A DNA stretch of 64,000 nucleotides from Anodontia alba (taxonomy: Eukaryota > Mollusca > Bivalvia > Lucinida > Lucinidae): contig OZ024821.1 of assembly GCA_964016985.1 (NCBI GenBank), positions 87,228,535 through 87,292,534 on the forward strand. The letters run 5' to 3'. The notes below the pieces were generated by a model, which saw only the letters and a program-made list of their open reading frames with translations, was not told the DNA's origin and did not search any database. Numbering within the stretch: position 1 is the first letter of the stretch; each line of letters opens with the position of its first letter. Position numbers and translations under genes: made by a program. Shown here piece by piece: positions 21,011 through 31,726 of this stretch.

Positions 21011-21555
21011 GAGACCCCGTTGTCCTTCGCAATGCGTTAAAAGTTTTAACCTTTTATAATGTAAATTATAGATCAGTTCTCTACTGTATAGTTCAAGTTT
21101 ATAAATGTCTTGTTCACTGATGGTGTACAATGAAGGGTCTAAGATAAGCCGCATGAGCACCTCTGGGGATGACACATTGATAGATAGTCTTTCGGAAACT
21201 TCATTAACCTGAGTGATATACTTTTGTCCCGGGATTCACCATATGCAGGACACTCCGCAAGAAAGTGTTGGCGGTTTTCTGGAGCCCCCTTGCAGAGTTT
21301 ACATGTAGGATCAACCAGATGTTGATTTGAATACTGCCTTGTTACTCTGTAGTGTGCCGGTAAGTAAACGACATTTGAGCTGGGCTCTCCTGCTGTCAAA
21401 CACACTATCTCTAACGGTCGCCCACACAGGATGCACCTGTCCCATCCGAATCCTAACAGAATTAATGTACTTCAGTGTTGGTCTTCCCTGAATATCCTCC
21501 TTCCAATTTTCCTCGATTTGTCTACTGATTGCATTATCTACAACTGACTTCCATT
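21011..21555 (-). pseudogene. LINE ORF2 C-terminal domain with CCHC
   Basis: Continues in a third frame with RLKWKSVVDNAISRQIEE and then CKLCKGAPENRQHFLAEC (C-x2-C-x8-H-x4-C, 21275-21328). This is the zinc-binding tail found after the RT in many APE-type LINEs. It ends near the GC minisatellite. Confidence 0.7.
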
Positions 21556-22854
21556 TCAGCCTAGATGGGGAGACGGAAGGCCATACCGGTTAAGAATCAC
21601 ACGAATCCTGTTAAACCAGGAACTTTCCGTTGGAGTCTTCATAGCAAGCTGCCGTAGACTGATCTCTCTTTCTACTCCTTTACTTGTTATCCATCTCCAG
21701 AAGAGACCCAGCATATTCTTATGCAGAACACACTCAACCGGTGGAATACCAAGCAGGGCCAAAGCTGCAGATGACTGTGTTCTATCTGGTAAATGCTGCA
21801 TCTGTTTCAGCGACTTCCTTTGGTACTGCTCCAGTTGGTTGATATCTGATTGCTTTAGCTCTTGGACCTCCAGCCCGTACAGAAGTCTAGGGATAACATA
21901 TGTTGACCACAACTTCGCATTAACGCTCTGTTTCAATCCATTCATACTGTGAAAACCGGCCCCCATCAGTGAATATGCAGTTCTCCTACCTAGTTTGATT
22001 TTATCCTGAGTATTGGGTTTTCGACTGGTATCTCTTAGTGTGCCAAGATGTTTTGTTTGTTTTTCCTGTTGAAACTGGTCATTACCCATGGTGTACACAA
22101 CGTCTTTTAGTTTCTGTGGCCCGTACGGATATGTCAACATCAAACTCTTCATTGGATGAATGCCGTATCTATTCCTCCCTGCATAGCTGTGACCACGATC
22201 CAACATAAACTGCATTTCGAGCTGGGAATGTGTCAGAAAGGCAAGATCGTCTGCTACTGTAACATGAGGAATCTTGATATAACAAATCAGGGCTCCTGTA
22301 AATCGGTTCTCTACTTCCAGGAGGAGTGGGTTGTTATACCGCTTGTAGTGTTACGTAGAGAGTACTCCTGCTTGCCTAACACCTTGACGGATGTTGATGG
22401 GGCTGGACAAATTATCCCCCCACTTGACTATCGAGGTCAGATCAACATACATGTCGTTTAGGAGGAGCCAATCGTCACCAGTGATTCCATCAGAGTACAG
22501 TTTACGTAGAAGGATGCAGTGGTTTACGACATCGAACGCCTTCTGGGCATCAAGTGTGGCTAAAATCAGGGGTTTGCACATGTTCTTGGCCTCAGATATA
22601 CATTCGGAGAGGATCAGTGCAGCATCAATCGATAACGAACCAGCCGTGAAGCCCTTCTGTAAATGTGACTGTGTCTTTTTTTCAAGTTGAGCGTTATGCC
22701 TCCTGTTGAGAATGTGTTCCACAACTTTTAACAATACTGAGGTTATTGTAATTCCCCGGTAATTGGCAGGGTTAGTCTTCTCGCCCTTCTTGAAAATTGG
22801 GGTTATCAGTCCACTTTTTAGGACTGGGGTCTTCGAAGCGAAGACAAAGTTCAC
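21556..22854 (-). pseudogene. LINE reverse transcriptase
   Basis: Motifs in order: SGLITPIFKKGEKTNPANYR, LQKGFTAGSLSIDAAL, LATLDAQKAFDVV, RQGVRQAGVLST, then after a one-base shift near 22350 HYKRYNNPLLLEVEN and the catalytic VADDLAFL (at ~22240). The thumb continues with KHLGTLRD and STYVIPRLLYGLE. It would copy element RNA at a nick. Two frameshifts (22855, 22350) and another near 21556 show this copy is dead. Confidence 0.85.
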
Positions 22855-23714
22855 CAGGTTAGTAAATATATCTCAACATACTGTCCACCATATTTAAGAT
22901 GTTCACTGGTCAGGTCCATATAGTCTGCAGCCTTGTTTGTCTTGGGCCGTTTGATTGCATACTGTACTTCTTCTAGTGTCGCTAGAGATATATGCTGATT
23001 CATTTTGGTGCAGATATTCAAGATATGTTCAGTATCACTAGAATAAAGTTCTTTTACGTCATCATCAAAGTTTTTATTTACACTAGGAGTTGCGAGATCT
23101 TGGAAATATGTTGCCCGGCCTTCACAAATGTCCTCAGGTGAGTCAAGTACCTTATTTTCAACAGAAAGGAAAGGTAAGGATGAGTCTTGAGCTTTTCTTT
23201 GTTGTTTGATAAGACGATAAAATTCTTTGTCATTGCCTGAAGAGGCCATAATTCTCTCCACATTCTCGTTTCTCCTCCTAGCTTCGGCTAGCCGCTGCGT
23301 CTTTCTGAGGTTCCGCTTACACTGCTTCATCTGTCGTGAGAGTGGATGGTCATGGTTTTCGGGAGTCCCAGCTGCTCTCCACTGCCACCAAGCTATTTTA
23401 CACAGTTTCACTGCGCTGGAAATATCTTCATTCAAGACCCTGTCTTTCACCGGGTGCATCTTCTTGGAGTCCCTATGACCAGGAATGCTGACTCTTACAG
23501 CTCTCTTCAGGGTGGCCGTGAAATGGCCCAGAGATAGTATTAATTCATAGTCTGTCTGGGGTATGTTGAATGGTTGCAATTGTCTTGCCACATAATTGCT
23601 GTATAGGTGAATATCACACTTTTCCCACTTTGGCAGGTATATACGTATTCCGGTACTGGAATATTGGCTTCTGCGTAGGGGAGAGAGGGTCATCATCGTC
23701 CACTGCCTTCCCAT
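22851..23714 (-). pseudogene. LINE ORF2 linker before the RT
   Basis: 287-codon frame. From residue ~30 it reads as the segment between endonuclease and RT, rich in Arg/Lys/Gln (KQCKRNLRKTQRLAEARRRN) and with EFYRLIKQQR and EVQYAIKRPKTNKAADYMDL, the latter the start of the RT domain. It breaks by frameshift at ~22855. Confidence 0.7.
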
Positions 23715-24032
23715 ATCCTTCGAAAGCTTTATGTAATGTGTTAAGTTGTTTAAGTTGGAAGTTAAAAAGCCAGGTTTCTTGGAGACCTATGACATTAGAG
23801 GTTCGCATAAGTTGATGAAGATACTGTTTATTTGTTTCAATATTCTTTACATTAAAAGTTGAAAGTTTTAAAAACTTCTCCTCTTTCTGCAAGTCTGATG
23901 GGAGGCTCGGCCCGTGCATAAAAAAGAATCCTCGAGTTTCAGATTTTCTTCATTATCTGTCGTTACAGGCGTGTCCGCTTGAATTATGCCTATGCTGGGT
24001 GTACTGTTACGGGGTATCTCAGTTTCTGCCAT
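23614..24032 (-). pseudogene. LINE ORF2 start and APE endonuclease N-terminus
   Basis: ORF2 begins at ATG 24032 (MAETEIPRNSTPSIGIIQAD), overlapping the ORF1 stop by 14 nt. A T-run slip near 23925 changes frame to the piece from 23919 with KLSTFNVKNI (the Asn motif) and IGLQETWL (the catalytic Glu motif). These are the first two APE endonuclease signatures. The GDFN and SDH-type motifs are absent: about 180-200 residues are missing between here and the linker, so the endonuclease cannot be active. Confidence 0.75.
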
Positions 24033-25204
24033 TTTCGACTCTTCGAGGAGTTCTGTATCCCTGAAAAGGCTCTACAGGTGTAGCCTCAGAAGTCCGCAAG
24101 TCCTCTAATAAACGGATATCCTGTTTAGGAGTTCCTTCTCTGGCGGAAGCCGAGCCTCGGGACTCTAGGTTACTCAAGTTAGCTGCTGGTGTGCTGTCTT
24201 GTTCAGGTGTACTTTGCTTCCAGGTTTGATGGCCACCTTCACGGGATCTAGTGGGCCTCTGAGTTGACGGTCTAGGTGTCCCTGAGCGTGGGTCAGCTAC
24301 CACTGTACTAGAGAATGTGGTATGCGGATTATTTTTGGTGGGTTGGGGGATGACTCTGTGCCCACCTGCCTGTCTCTGGTGGGAAATCAACGGCTGCCCC
24401 TGGAGATATGTCAGATGTGGTTCAGTAGTCCCGTTAGCAGGATGAGGCTGTACAAACCGAGCTGTGGTCAGTGGTTGTGATGGGGTGAACTGAGGTATAA
24501 CATATGGTTGCGGATGGGGTGCCACCCACTGTGGCTGCTATATGTTATACGGAATGTGAGCGGGGTATGTTGGAAATATAGGAGGATACTGCATTGGATA
24601 CGCCGTGCCATGAATAGGACTAAACTGCGTTGGCTGTATAAACTGACTGGAGTTTCCCATGCTTGGGACCATCCGATGGTACATTGACATAGAAACTTCA
24701 ATAGACTGAAGTCTTAGTCTGATCATTTCATGCTCCAGGCTGTACAGTCTGTCTCTTATGCGATAAATCATCAGTACCTCCATCTGACTTACGAGATGGA
24801 CGTCCATTTGTAGATTTAGGCACACTTGTCTGATCCCTACCAGGCCTATTATCCTCATTGGCTGACTGAATCTGGCGTTCAAGATTTCCAATCAGAGTCT
24901 GGGCAAGTCTTAGCTGGTCAGCAGCGTCTGCCTGGTCAGAGCTCTTCTTCGGGCATCTTTGCTTGTTGATTTTTGGTATTGAGGGAGGGTTTGCAGTCCC
25001 ACTATCCTTAGTGGAAGAAATCGTCACAGTGGTTGTTGACACAGCAGTTGTGGTATGGGCTGTCGTCTCAGAGAATACAGAGCTTGTCAGGATCTCTTTG
25101 GGGACTTTTTGGTACAAGGGGTGTATGGATGTCAGGTGGAGCAGGTTTGCTTGTGACCGATTGGGGGGATGGTGGTGCTTGTATTTTAACCAAATTTTAA
25201 CCAA
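24019..25204 (-). pseudogene. LINE ORF1, frameshifted
   Basis: Three minus-strand pieces (25204-24728, 24891-24538, 24525-24019). One frameshift lies near 24800 and a TAG near 24538. The first piece is Ser/Thr-rich then Lys-rich with a short coiled coil (QLRLAQTLIGNLERQIQSAN). The remainder is rich in Pro, Gln, Tyr and Thr. It has no zinc knuckle or RRM that I can see. Known: LINE ORF1 proteins bind element RNA. The stop of ORF1 overlaps the ORF2 ATG (aaATGgcagaaacTGA), an arrangement that suggests reinitiation in the intact element. Confidence 0.6.
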
Positions 25205-25445
25205 ATTTCACAGGATTGATCCTTGGGTGATACTGACTGAAAATTGTTCAAAGATTTGGAATCCATGCAGGATTCTGGTTGCCATGGCAACCAAAAGGAA
25301 AACAAACTTCTAAAACCTTTTTGTCAGAAATCACTGGGCCAGTTTAAATATAATTTGGCAGAAATATCCCTTTGATGATCAAGCCATGATGATTCATCAA
25401 AAAACATGGCCGCAGGGGGCAGGGCTTCCTATATCTATATATATT
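25185..25445 (-). mobile_element. family C array fragment
   Basis: Reverse complement of family C units (aatccatgcaggattctggt tgccat; tttttgtcagaaatcactgg; catgatgattcatcaaaaaa). Truncated at the LINE 5' end. Confidence 0.7.
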
Positions 25446-25493
25446 TCTTCTTTTAAACTTTGCTTCTTCCAGTGACTCATTTGGTGCCAAGTT

Positions 25494-25528
<35 letters not shown>

Positions 25529-26342
25529 GTGAATGTTGCAAAACTGAAAAAAAAAATATTTTTAAAACTTTGCTTTGGAGTCTAATTAGGCTTTGCTTGG
25601 AGATTTTTGTTTTAACCATTAGAAGGAAGAGCTTTTCAGGTATGCTATTTCACTGGTCAGTAGCTTTAGGGTATTAATTTTGATATAGAAGATGAGTGAG
25701 AGGTATTATCAAATGACTGACTGGTCTTCAGTATCAGGTGATTGACAGGTCATATCAGGTGCAGATACAGAATATGACTTTGAATTGGAGTTCTTTACAT
25801 GATAAAACAAATCTACTACAAATATTATGACGTGATTTTTTCTAATACGCTGAATGTCAGAATGGAATGCAAAATAATCCTTTTCAGTCCAATAATAGGG
25901 TTCTTTAATGCTTAGCACTCTGGGTAAAATTATCAGCAGACATTTTGAAATATTTTGTCTCAATTTCACCAGGAAACAGGATTCGACATTTCATGCATAT
26001 TGTCTCCAATGGAGAGAATGGAGGCATTTGAATAAAATGTCAGATCATGTTTTCCGGGAAAAATAAGAAAAAAATATCACAATTTGCTGTCTGCTGAATT
26101 TGCCCAGAGGGTGGTAAAGGTTAAAGACACATTTTGGATTGCATAACACCCTAATGACTATAAGCAGATAAAGATAAGAAATCCCTGGTGACTTTTGCCA
26201 CCTTTATAGGTAGGGGCCTGAGAAGGGGAAATTAGATTTGATAAGAGCAAAGTTTATAATGAAGACAGAGAAACAGGTAAGATTGGTTAGTTGGTGATAA
26301 TTTGATGTTGTTGTTTGTTTTCTCTCACTCTCTCTCTATCTC
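25446..26342. other. spacer with a palindromic MITE
   Basis: A T tract at 25495-25525. A ~110-bp palindromic repeat at 25965-26075 (gacatttcatgcatattgtc tccaatggag..), followed by the associated motif tgctgaatttgcccagaggg. No gene. Confidence 0.5.
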
Positions 26343-28966
26343 TTTTTATTCAATAAAATATAGCTGGTTGTTATTCATCAGAATCACCTCCTCATGGCAG
26401 CTCTAATGAATACCCACAACATGTTTTATTGAGAAATACAGATACTTATGTTTCTATATCGTCAAATGTCCTCTTTATCTGTTTCTTATTTGCATAATTT
26501 TCCAGTAGCACTGTTTTAGTAGCTTCGTTAAAAGACAATCATTGGAAAGGGTGAAATAAATAAATCCATTGTTCAGGAAAAGCATAATTTTGTAGCACTT
26601 TTTTTTCGCACAGACATTTGAGAATTATTACTCGCCACGCTATGGGCGGATTCAACAGACGACAAATTAATAAGATGTTTCTTATTTTTCCTTATTTTTC
26701 TAATAAAATAGGATTTGACATTTCATGCAAATGGGATACAATTTGCATGAAGTGACAAATCCTATTTCTGGGAAAAATAAGAAAAAATATTTCTTTAGTC
26801 TTATTTCTTTCCCACCAGTTCAATGTGTAATAATATGTAAATAATTATTGATTATTGAAAGTACTGGAAAACATGTTTTGTCATAAAAAATGCAATATAC
26901 AACGGAAAAAGAATTTCACAGTTTTTGACAGGTACTAAAGAAACAAATCACATTAATTTCTGCAAAATAACATGTTCGTTCAGTAAAGACTCGAATCAGC
27001 CTGCATGTCTCCGCAACCTGATCAGTCTGTGCCATTTGGATGAAGAAGTAGTATCTCTTAAAGAGTGTGGTGAAGACTGTGCAGATGTGCAGGCTGATCT
27101 GAATCTTCATTAAACATACAGACTAGTCTGTAGAAATAACTGTGTTTCAGGAAATTCAGTTTGTGTGATTGCAGAAAATAAATATTCATATTTTTGGATT
27201 CAATTATTTTTTAAATTTTCTACCAGATTTGTTATATAGTGCTCCATCAGTAGGATAAGAATTCAGTTTGTGAAGTGTTCTTATTTACTTTAGTAAATAA
27301 ATAGCTAGATAAATAAATAAATAAATTAAAAAAAATCAATTTTATATTTCTATTTCAGTTTATTTATATTTTTTCACAATGCAAGAAAAAACAACACTTT
27401 TATATTTTAGAAAACTATCAAAAAGTAAATAAATAAATAAAGTGATACAACATAAATCAACAAATTAAATGCAAAATTTGCAAATGAATTTATTTGGTTC
27501 TCAAGTAACATATTGAATACTCAATGATATGAAGGGAGGTCTAGCCAAACAGGAACAATATGTGTCTTTAAAAAATAACAAGTATGTTTTGAAACAAAGG
27601 AACAAGGATAGAAAGAATAAACGTGTATTAGCCACTTTCCAAGTTCTTTGATGAACTAGGATGAATTTCTGTTGCACATGGAAATAGTAAACAGTGCATT
27701 AAAGACACATTTTTTCCTTCTTTGGCTAGACCCACCTCTCATGAGCATCCCTAATATACAGTCCTGATAACAGAGGGCACATCAAAGGCTTATCTTACCT
27801 AAGTGAATATGTGGTCATTATGAGGATGTTAAGTCTCCTTAGGTGGGACCCTATATGGAGTAATTCATATAATTGAGAAGTATTCAATATGTTACTTTAG
27901 AACCAAATAAATTCTTTTGAAAAGTTTGCATTTAATTTGTTGATTTGTGTTGTATCACTTTATTTATTCATTTTTTGATAGATCAAAAATATAAAAGTGT
28001 TGTTTTTTTTTCTTGCATTGTGAAAAAAACAAATACAAATGAACTGAAAAATAAATATAAAATTGAAAGTTTTTATTTATTTATTTATTTATTTTCTAAA
28101 GTAAATAAGAACACTTCACAAACTGAATCCTTATCGTACTGATGGAGCACTATATAATAAATCTAGTAGGAATTTTAAAAAAATAATTGTATCCAAAAAT
28201 GTGAATATTTATTTTCTGCAATCACAAACTGAATTTTCTGAAACACAGTTATTTATATACAAACTAGTCTGTATGTTTAGTGAAGATTCAGATCAGCCTG
28301 CACATCTATACAGTCTGATCAGTCTTCAGCTCACTCTCTATAAGAAAAACTGCTTCTTCGTTCAAATAGCACTGATTGATCAGGCTGCGTAGGTGGCAGG
28401 CTGATCCGTGTCTTTACTGAGCGTACATATTACTCTGCAGAAATTAATGTGATGTGTTTGTTTAGTACCTGTCACAAACTGTGAAATTCTTTTTCCAGTT
28501 GTATATTGCATTTTATGACACATGTTTTCCAGTACTGTAAATGATCAATCATGATTTACTAAAAGCAGAAGGGCATTATTATTTTACATTGAACTGCTGG
28601 GAAAGAAAGAAGAATAAAGAAATATTTTTTTTCTTATTTTTCCGGAAAATAAGATTAGACATTTCATGCAAATTGTCTCCCTTAGAGACCGTTCACATGA
28701 AATGTCAAATCCAGTTTTATGGGAAAAATAAGAAAACTCTTATTGATTTGTCGTCTGCTGAACCCGCCCATAGCATGGTGAGTAATAATTCTCAAATGTC
28801 TGTGCCAAAAAAAAAAAAAGTGCTACAAAATTATGCTTTTCCAGAACAATGGGTATATTTATTTCACCCTTTTCACTGATAATCTTTTGTGGTGGATATT
28901 CATTAGAGCTGCCTTGGAGAGGCAATTCTGATGAAAAACAACCAGCTATATTTTATCGAATAAAAA
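26343..28966. repeat. large inverted duplication (arms ~1.2 kb)
   Basis: Left arm 26343-27573 matches the reverse complement of 27699-28966 along its whole length. Landmarks pair in mirror order: aatatagctggttgttattc / gaaaaacaaccagctatatt; the palindromic MITE (26685-26790 / 28630-28740); gaatttcacagtttttgaca / ctgtcacaaactgtgaaatt; gctccatcagtaggataag / gtactgatggagc; ggttctcaagtaacatattg / caatatgttactttagaacc. The centre is ~125 bp. The right arm has a ~115-bp extra segment (27748-27862). Arms are diverged by roughly a tenth. Confidence 0.9.
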
Positions 28967-29015
28967 AAAAAAATAAATAAACCAGTAATTAAATGATTTC
29001 ATAAACAGCTCAGAA

Positions 29016-29213
29016 TATTTTCTGGAGTGTTCTGCAATATTCCTATATTGAAGTCTTCTTTTTTTTATATGATTTTTATGCTTTAAATTATTTTATGTAT
29101 TTGTGTATTTCCACCTATTTTCTGGAGTGTTCTGCAATATTCCTATATTGAAGTCTTCTTTTTTATATGATTTTTATGCTTTAAATTATTTTATGTATTT
29201 GTGTATTTCCACC
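29016..29213. repeat. ~98-100 bp tandem duplication
   Basis: Units 29016-29115 and 29116-29213 (tattttctggagtgttctgc..tgtatttccacct) differ only by two T in a T-run, so the duplication is recent. Confidence 0.95.
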
Positions 29214-29299
29214 TCATTTGGTTACTGTTAAATGTTGCTTATATCATAAATTAAACTATATCTGATGATGGTGATGCATATTCTTACATGATTCAACTA

Positions 29300-30160
29300 A
29301 ATAAATCTGTCTACAAAACAAGGTTCGACAGGTAATAATACAAGGAATACACACCCTTTTTCCCAACCTGGAATCAGTTGGATTTTCCAATATCCAACTA
29401 TAGCAAGTTGATGGCACGCTATCGCATATCCCTGCGCCAGCGCCATCGCAAATCTCTGCGCACATCAAAATTCCAAATGCGTTCCTCCATTCCTCATCCA
29501 TAGGGTTATTACCTGTGACAGTTTCAAGGTTCTAGTTCGAAAAGCCTAGTAAGAGTTGTGCGACAATCAAAACAAAGGACCCTGAATCCTATTTTTTTAC
29601 CTCTGGTGACCCCAGACATGCCCCTAAGGCAAAATAGTTGCACCACTGTATTCTACTCTTCAATACCTTTGTTTTGGTATGCAATATGACTATGTTTGTA
29701 CAAAATGGATTTTGGACCCTTCCGGGCCACACACCCCTGCCCCTGCCCCAGGGGTTTGTTGTATGTCTTACCTTGTGCCATTTTGTTCTTGTGTTTTTCA
29801 GTCCTTCTAGCATTGCGATTACCTCGCTTGGGGAAGAGAGAGCTAATCTTAGGGCTTTTCGTATGTTTGATCGAGTTGTGTTTGTTTGGATTTGTCGGTT
29901 TCCTCTTCCTCTTGATGTCTAGGAAGGGCTGTGGTTTGTGATTGTGGCACTCCCTAGACTTTTTTCTTACCTTTTTTTACATCGAAATTCTGAATGGTTC
30001 CTCCAGTCCTCATCCATAGGGCTATGACCTGTGAAAGTTTCGGGATTGTAACTTAAATGGACTAGGAGCAATGGTGTGATATTACAGACATACGGACGGA
30101 CGTGGGGTATCACAATATCCCCGCTTTTTCTTTGAAAACCGCGGGGATAATTATCCAATG
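29300..30160 (+). mobile_element. tandem-array element, family E, interrupted
   Basis: Two units with cctcatccatagggctatga cctgtgaaagtttc (29490 and 30008). The end has catacggacggacgtggggt and the hairpin atccccgc..gcggggat (30116-30150). It is split by a retroelement-tail insertion (~29590-29975). Confidence 0.65.
29640..29975 (+). mobile_element. 3' tail of an RT element, 5'-truncated copy
   Basis: The part 29775-29975 (tctagcattgcgattacctc gcttgggg.., ctgtggtttgtgattgtggc) is the inverse of 35430-35690, which lies downstream of the minus-strand RT fragment. It is taken as a truncated copy of that element's 3' end. Confidence 0.6.
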
Positions 30161-30262
30161 AATTTATTCCAAGGATTACTCCTACCTGTAACAACAGGCA
30201 TAGCCGAGTTCTAAGATGGAAGAGTCCACTTCAGAAACTCACGGGTTAAAGGGTTAAGCTTG

Positions 30263-30552
30263 TTTGTGTTGAGGTTTTATGGCTCAGTCAACCCAACTGA
30301 GCATTGTCAGTTTTACCTAGCCACACTTTTTCTTGGCAGGCTTAGCCCTCTATGTGGTTGATCAGTATTGTGCACATTCTTTCTCAGAAACTGACAACAC
30401 CCTATTCTTCAATCAGCAGAAAGGAGAGAATGACCATAGAAAATATTTAACGATCAATCTCCATGAAGGAATGTTGCCAACCAGCAAGGGTTGAAACCAC
30501 AACCTCATGATTACCAGTTGTACGTACATCCAGCTGAGCCACAGAGGCCAGT
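30263..30552 (-). mobile_element. full-length old SINE with 12-bp target duplication
   Basis: Flanked by GGGTTAAGCTTG at 30251-30262 and 30553-30564. The minus-strand head has gtggctcagctggatg (A box) and a degraded B box (ggtttcaacc). The tail is shared with 62818-63118. Confidence 0.85.
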
Positions 30553-30564
30553 GGGTTAAGCTTG

Positions 30565-31160
30565 AAGTAACAGTTTTAATGAACAACAAAAGCCTGCAGT
30601 CATGTACTCTTATTCATCGTTAACATTGTTCATTTCGTACAGAAGGACAGCTTTAGTTCCTGTTCAGACTACGCAAACGTGCAGGCTGGGCTGGATCCTC
30701 GCTATCCGCTAATGTCCTGAAAACACTATTTCCCACGGCATGGTTCAGTTGATTTAATCTTGATTTAAAATATCAACTCTAGCATGTTTATGCTGAAAAT
30801 ATTGAAATAAGTAAGAAAAAATAGGCTGGCTCTATTCCTTTATGCACGCATTTTTGTGTACTTGTAGCCGTATTTGTCTCATTAATCCCATTTTTCTGTT
30901 TTACTGCAGAAACAGTCTTTTTAAAGTGAGGAACATAGCTACACTAATGTGTATACCTTGAAAGAAAAGAGAAAGACTAAGACAAACTAAAGAAAAAAGT
31001 GAAGTACTGTATATATTTAAGTAGTAAAAAATTAAACAGGCCAACTCATCAAATTCATATCCCCAGCAACAGGTTACTAATTTTTGCTCCTGTGCCCAGG
31101 AAATATTTTCTTGGGTCATTCTCTCCCTTCCCCTGATTCAAAAAAGGCAGTTGTCAGCTT
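30565..31160. other. no gene seen
   Basis: AT-rich spacer. Contains the common gtgcaggctgggctggatcc motif near 30680. No ORF supported. Confidence 0.3.
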
Positions 31161-31164
31161 CTGG

Positions 31165-31310
31165 TGAAAGAATGTGCACAATACTGGTGAGCCGCTTAGA
31201 GGACTAAGACCTAAGCCTGTCCAGTAAGTGTGGTTAGGTAAACTGACCGCGCTCAACAGGACCCCTTTGGGTTGATTGGGCTGTAAAACCTCAACAAAAA
31301 CAAACTAGCA
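31165..31310 (+). mobile_element. SINE tail fragment, plus orientation
   Basis: Reads gaaagaatgtgcacaatact..aggtaaactgaccgcgctca..gctgtaaaacctcaacaaaa, the inverse of the other SINE tails. Head absent. Confidence 0.8.
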
Positions 31311-31339
31311 TGTGCATGCTGAAAGTTTCAAACATCACG

Positions 31340-31615
31340 ATAACATACGTATATAATTTTGAACCCCTTAAACCCCACTTTTACATAGTAAAACTGGGGT
31401 TTACAGGGGTATACATTATTTTTCATATTTCTGCTAAAAACATAGATTGTGAGTATTCGTATGAACCGTCTCGCCAAGGCAGTTCTAATGAGTACCACAA
31501 TCTATATTTTGAGCAGAAATATGAAAAATATCAGAATTTTTTATCTGAAAATTTTCAGTTTTTGGAGGTGAACTTTTCTATATATTTGAATAGGCATGTT
31601 GTTGTAATGATAAGG
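31340..31615 (-). mobile_element. hairpin-core MITE, copy 4
   Basis: Same parts as copy 2: accccttaaaccccactttt, gctaaaaacatagattgtga, the core cgtctcgccaaggcagttct, atattttgagcagaaatatg and a terminal gaataggcatgttgttgtaa. Confidence 0.8.
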
Positions 31616-31726
31616 AAGGAAAATAGGCTGGCTATAGTCCTTTCTGCACATTTTTTTGTCTTTTTAAAGTGAGGGACATAACGGATTAGAATATTTTAAG
31701 CTACACTTATATGTACACTTGAAAGA

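Larger units (their letters stand above)
20957..25204 (-). mobile_element. decayed APE-type non-LTR retrotransposon (LINE)
   Basis: Minus-strand order ORF1, endonuclease start, linker, reverse transcriptase, C-terminal CCHC. There are several frameshifts and an internal deletion in the endonuclease. The 5' end touches a family C array fragment (25185-25445). Clade not assigned. Confidence 0.85.
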
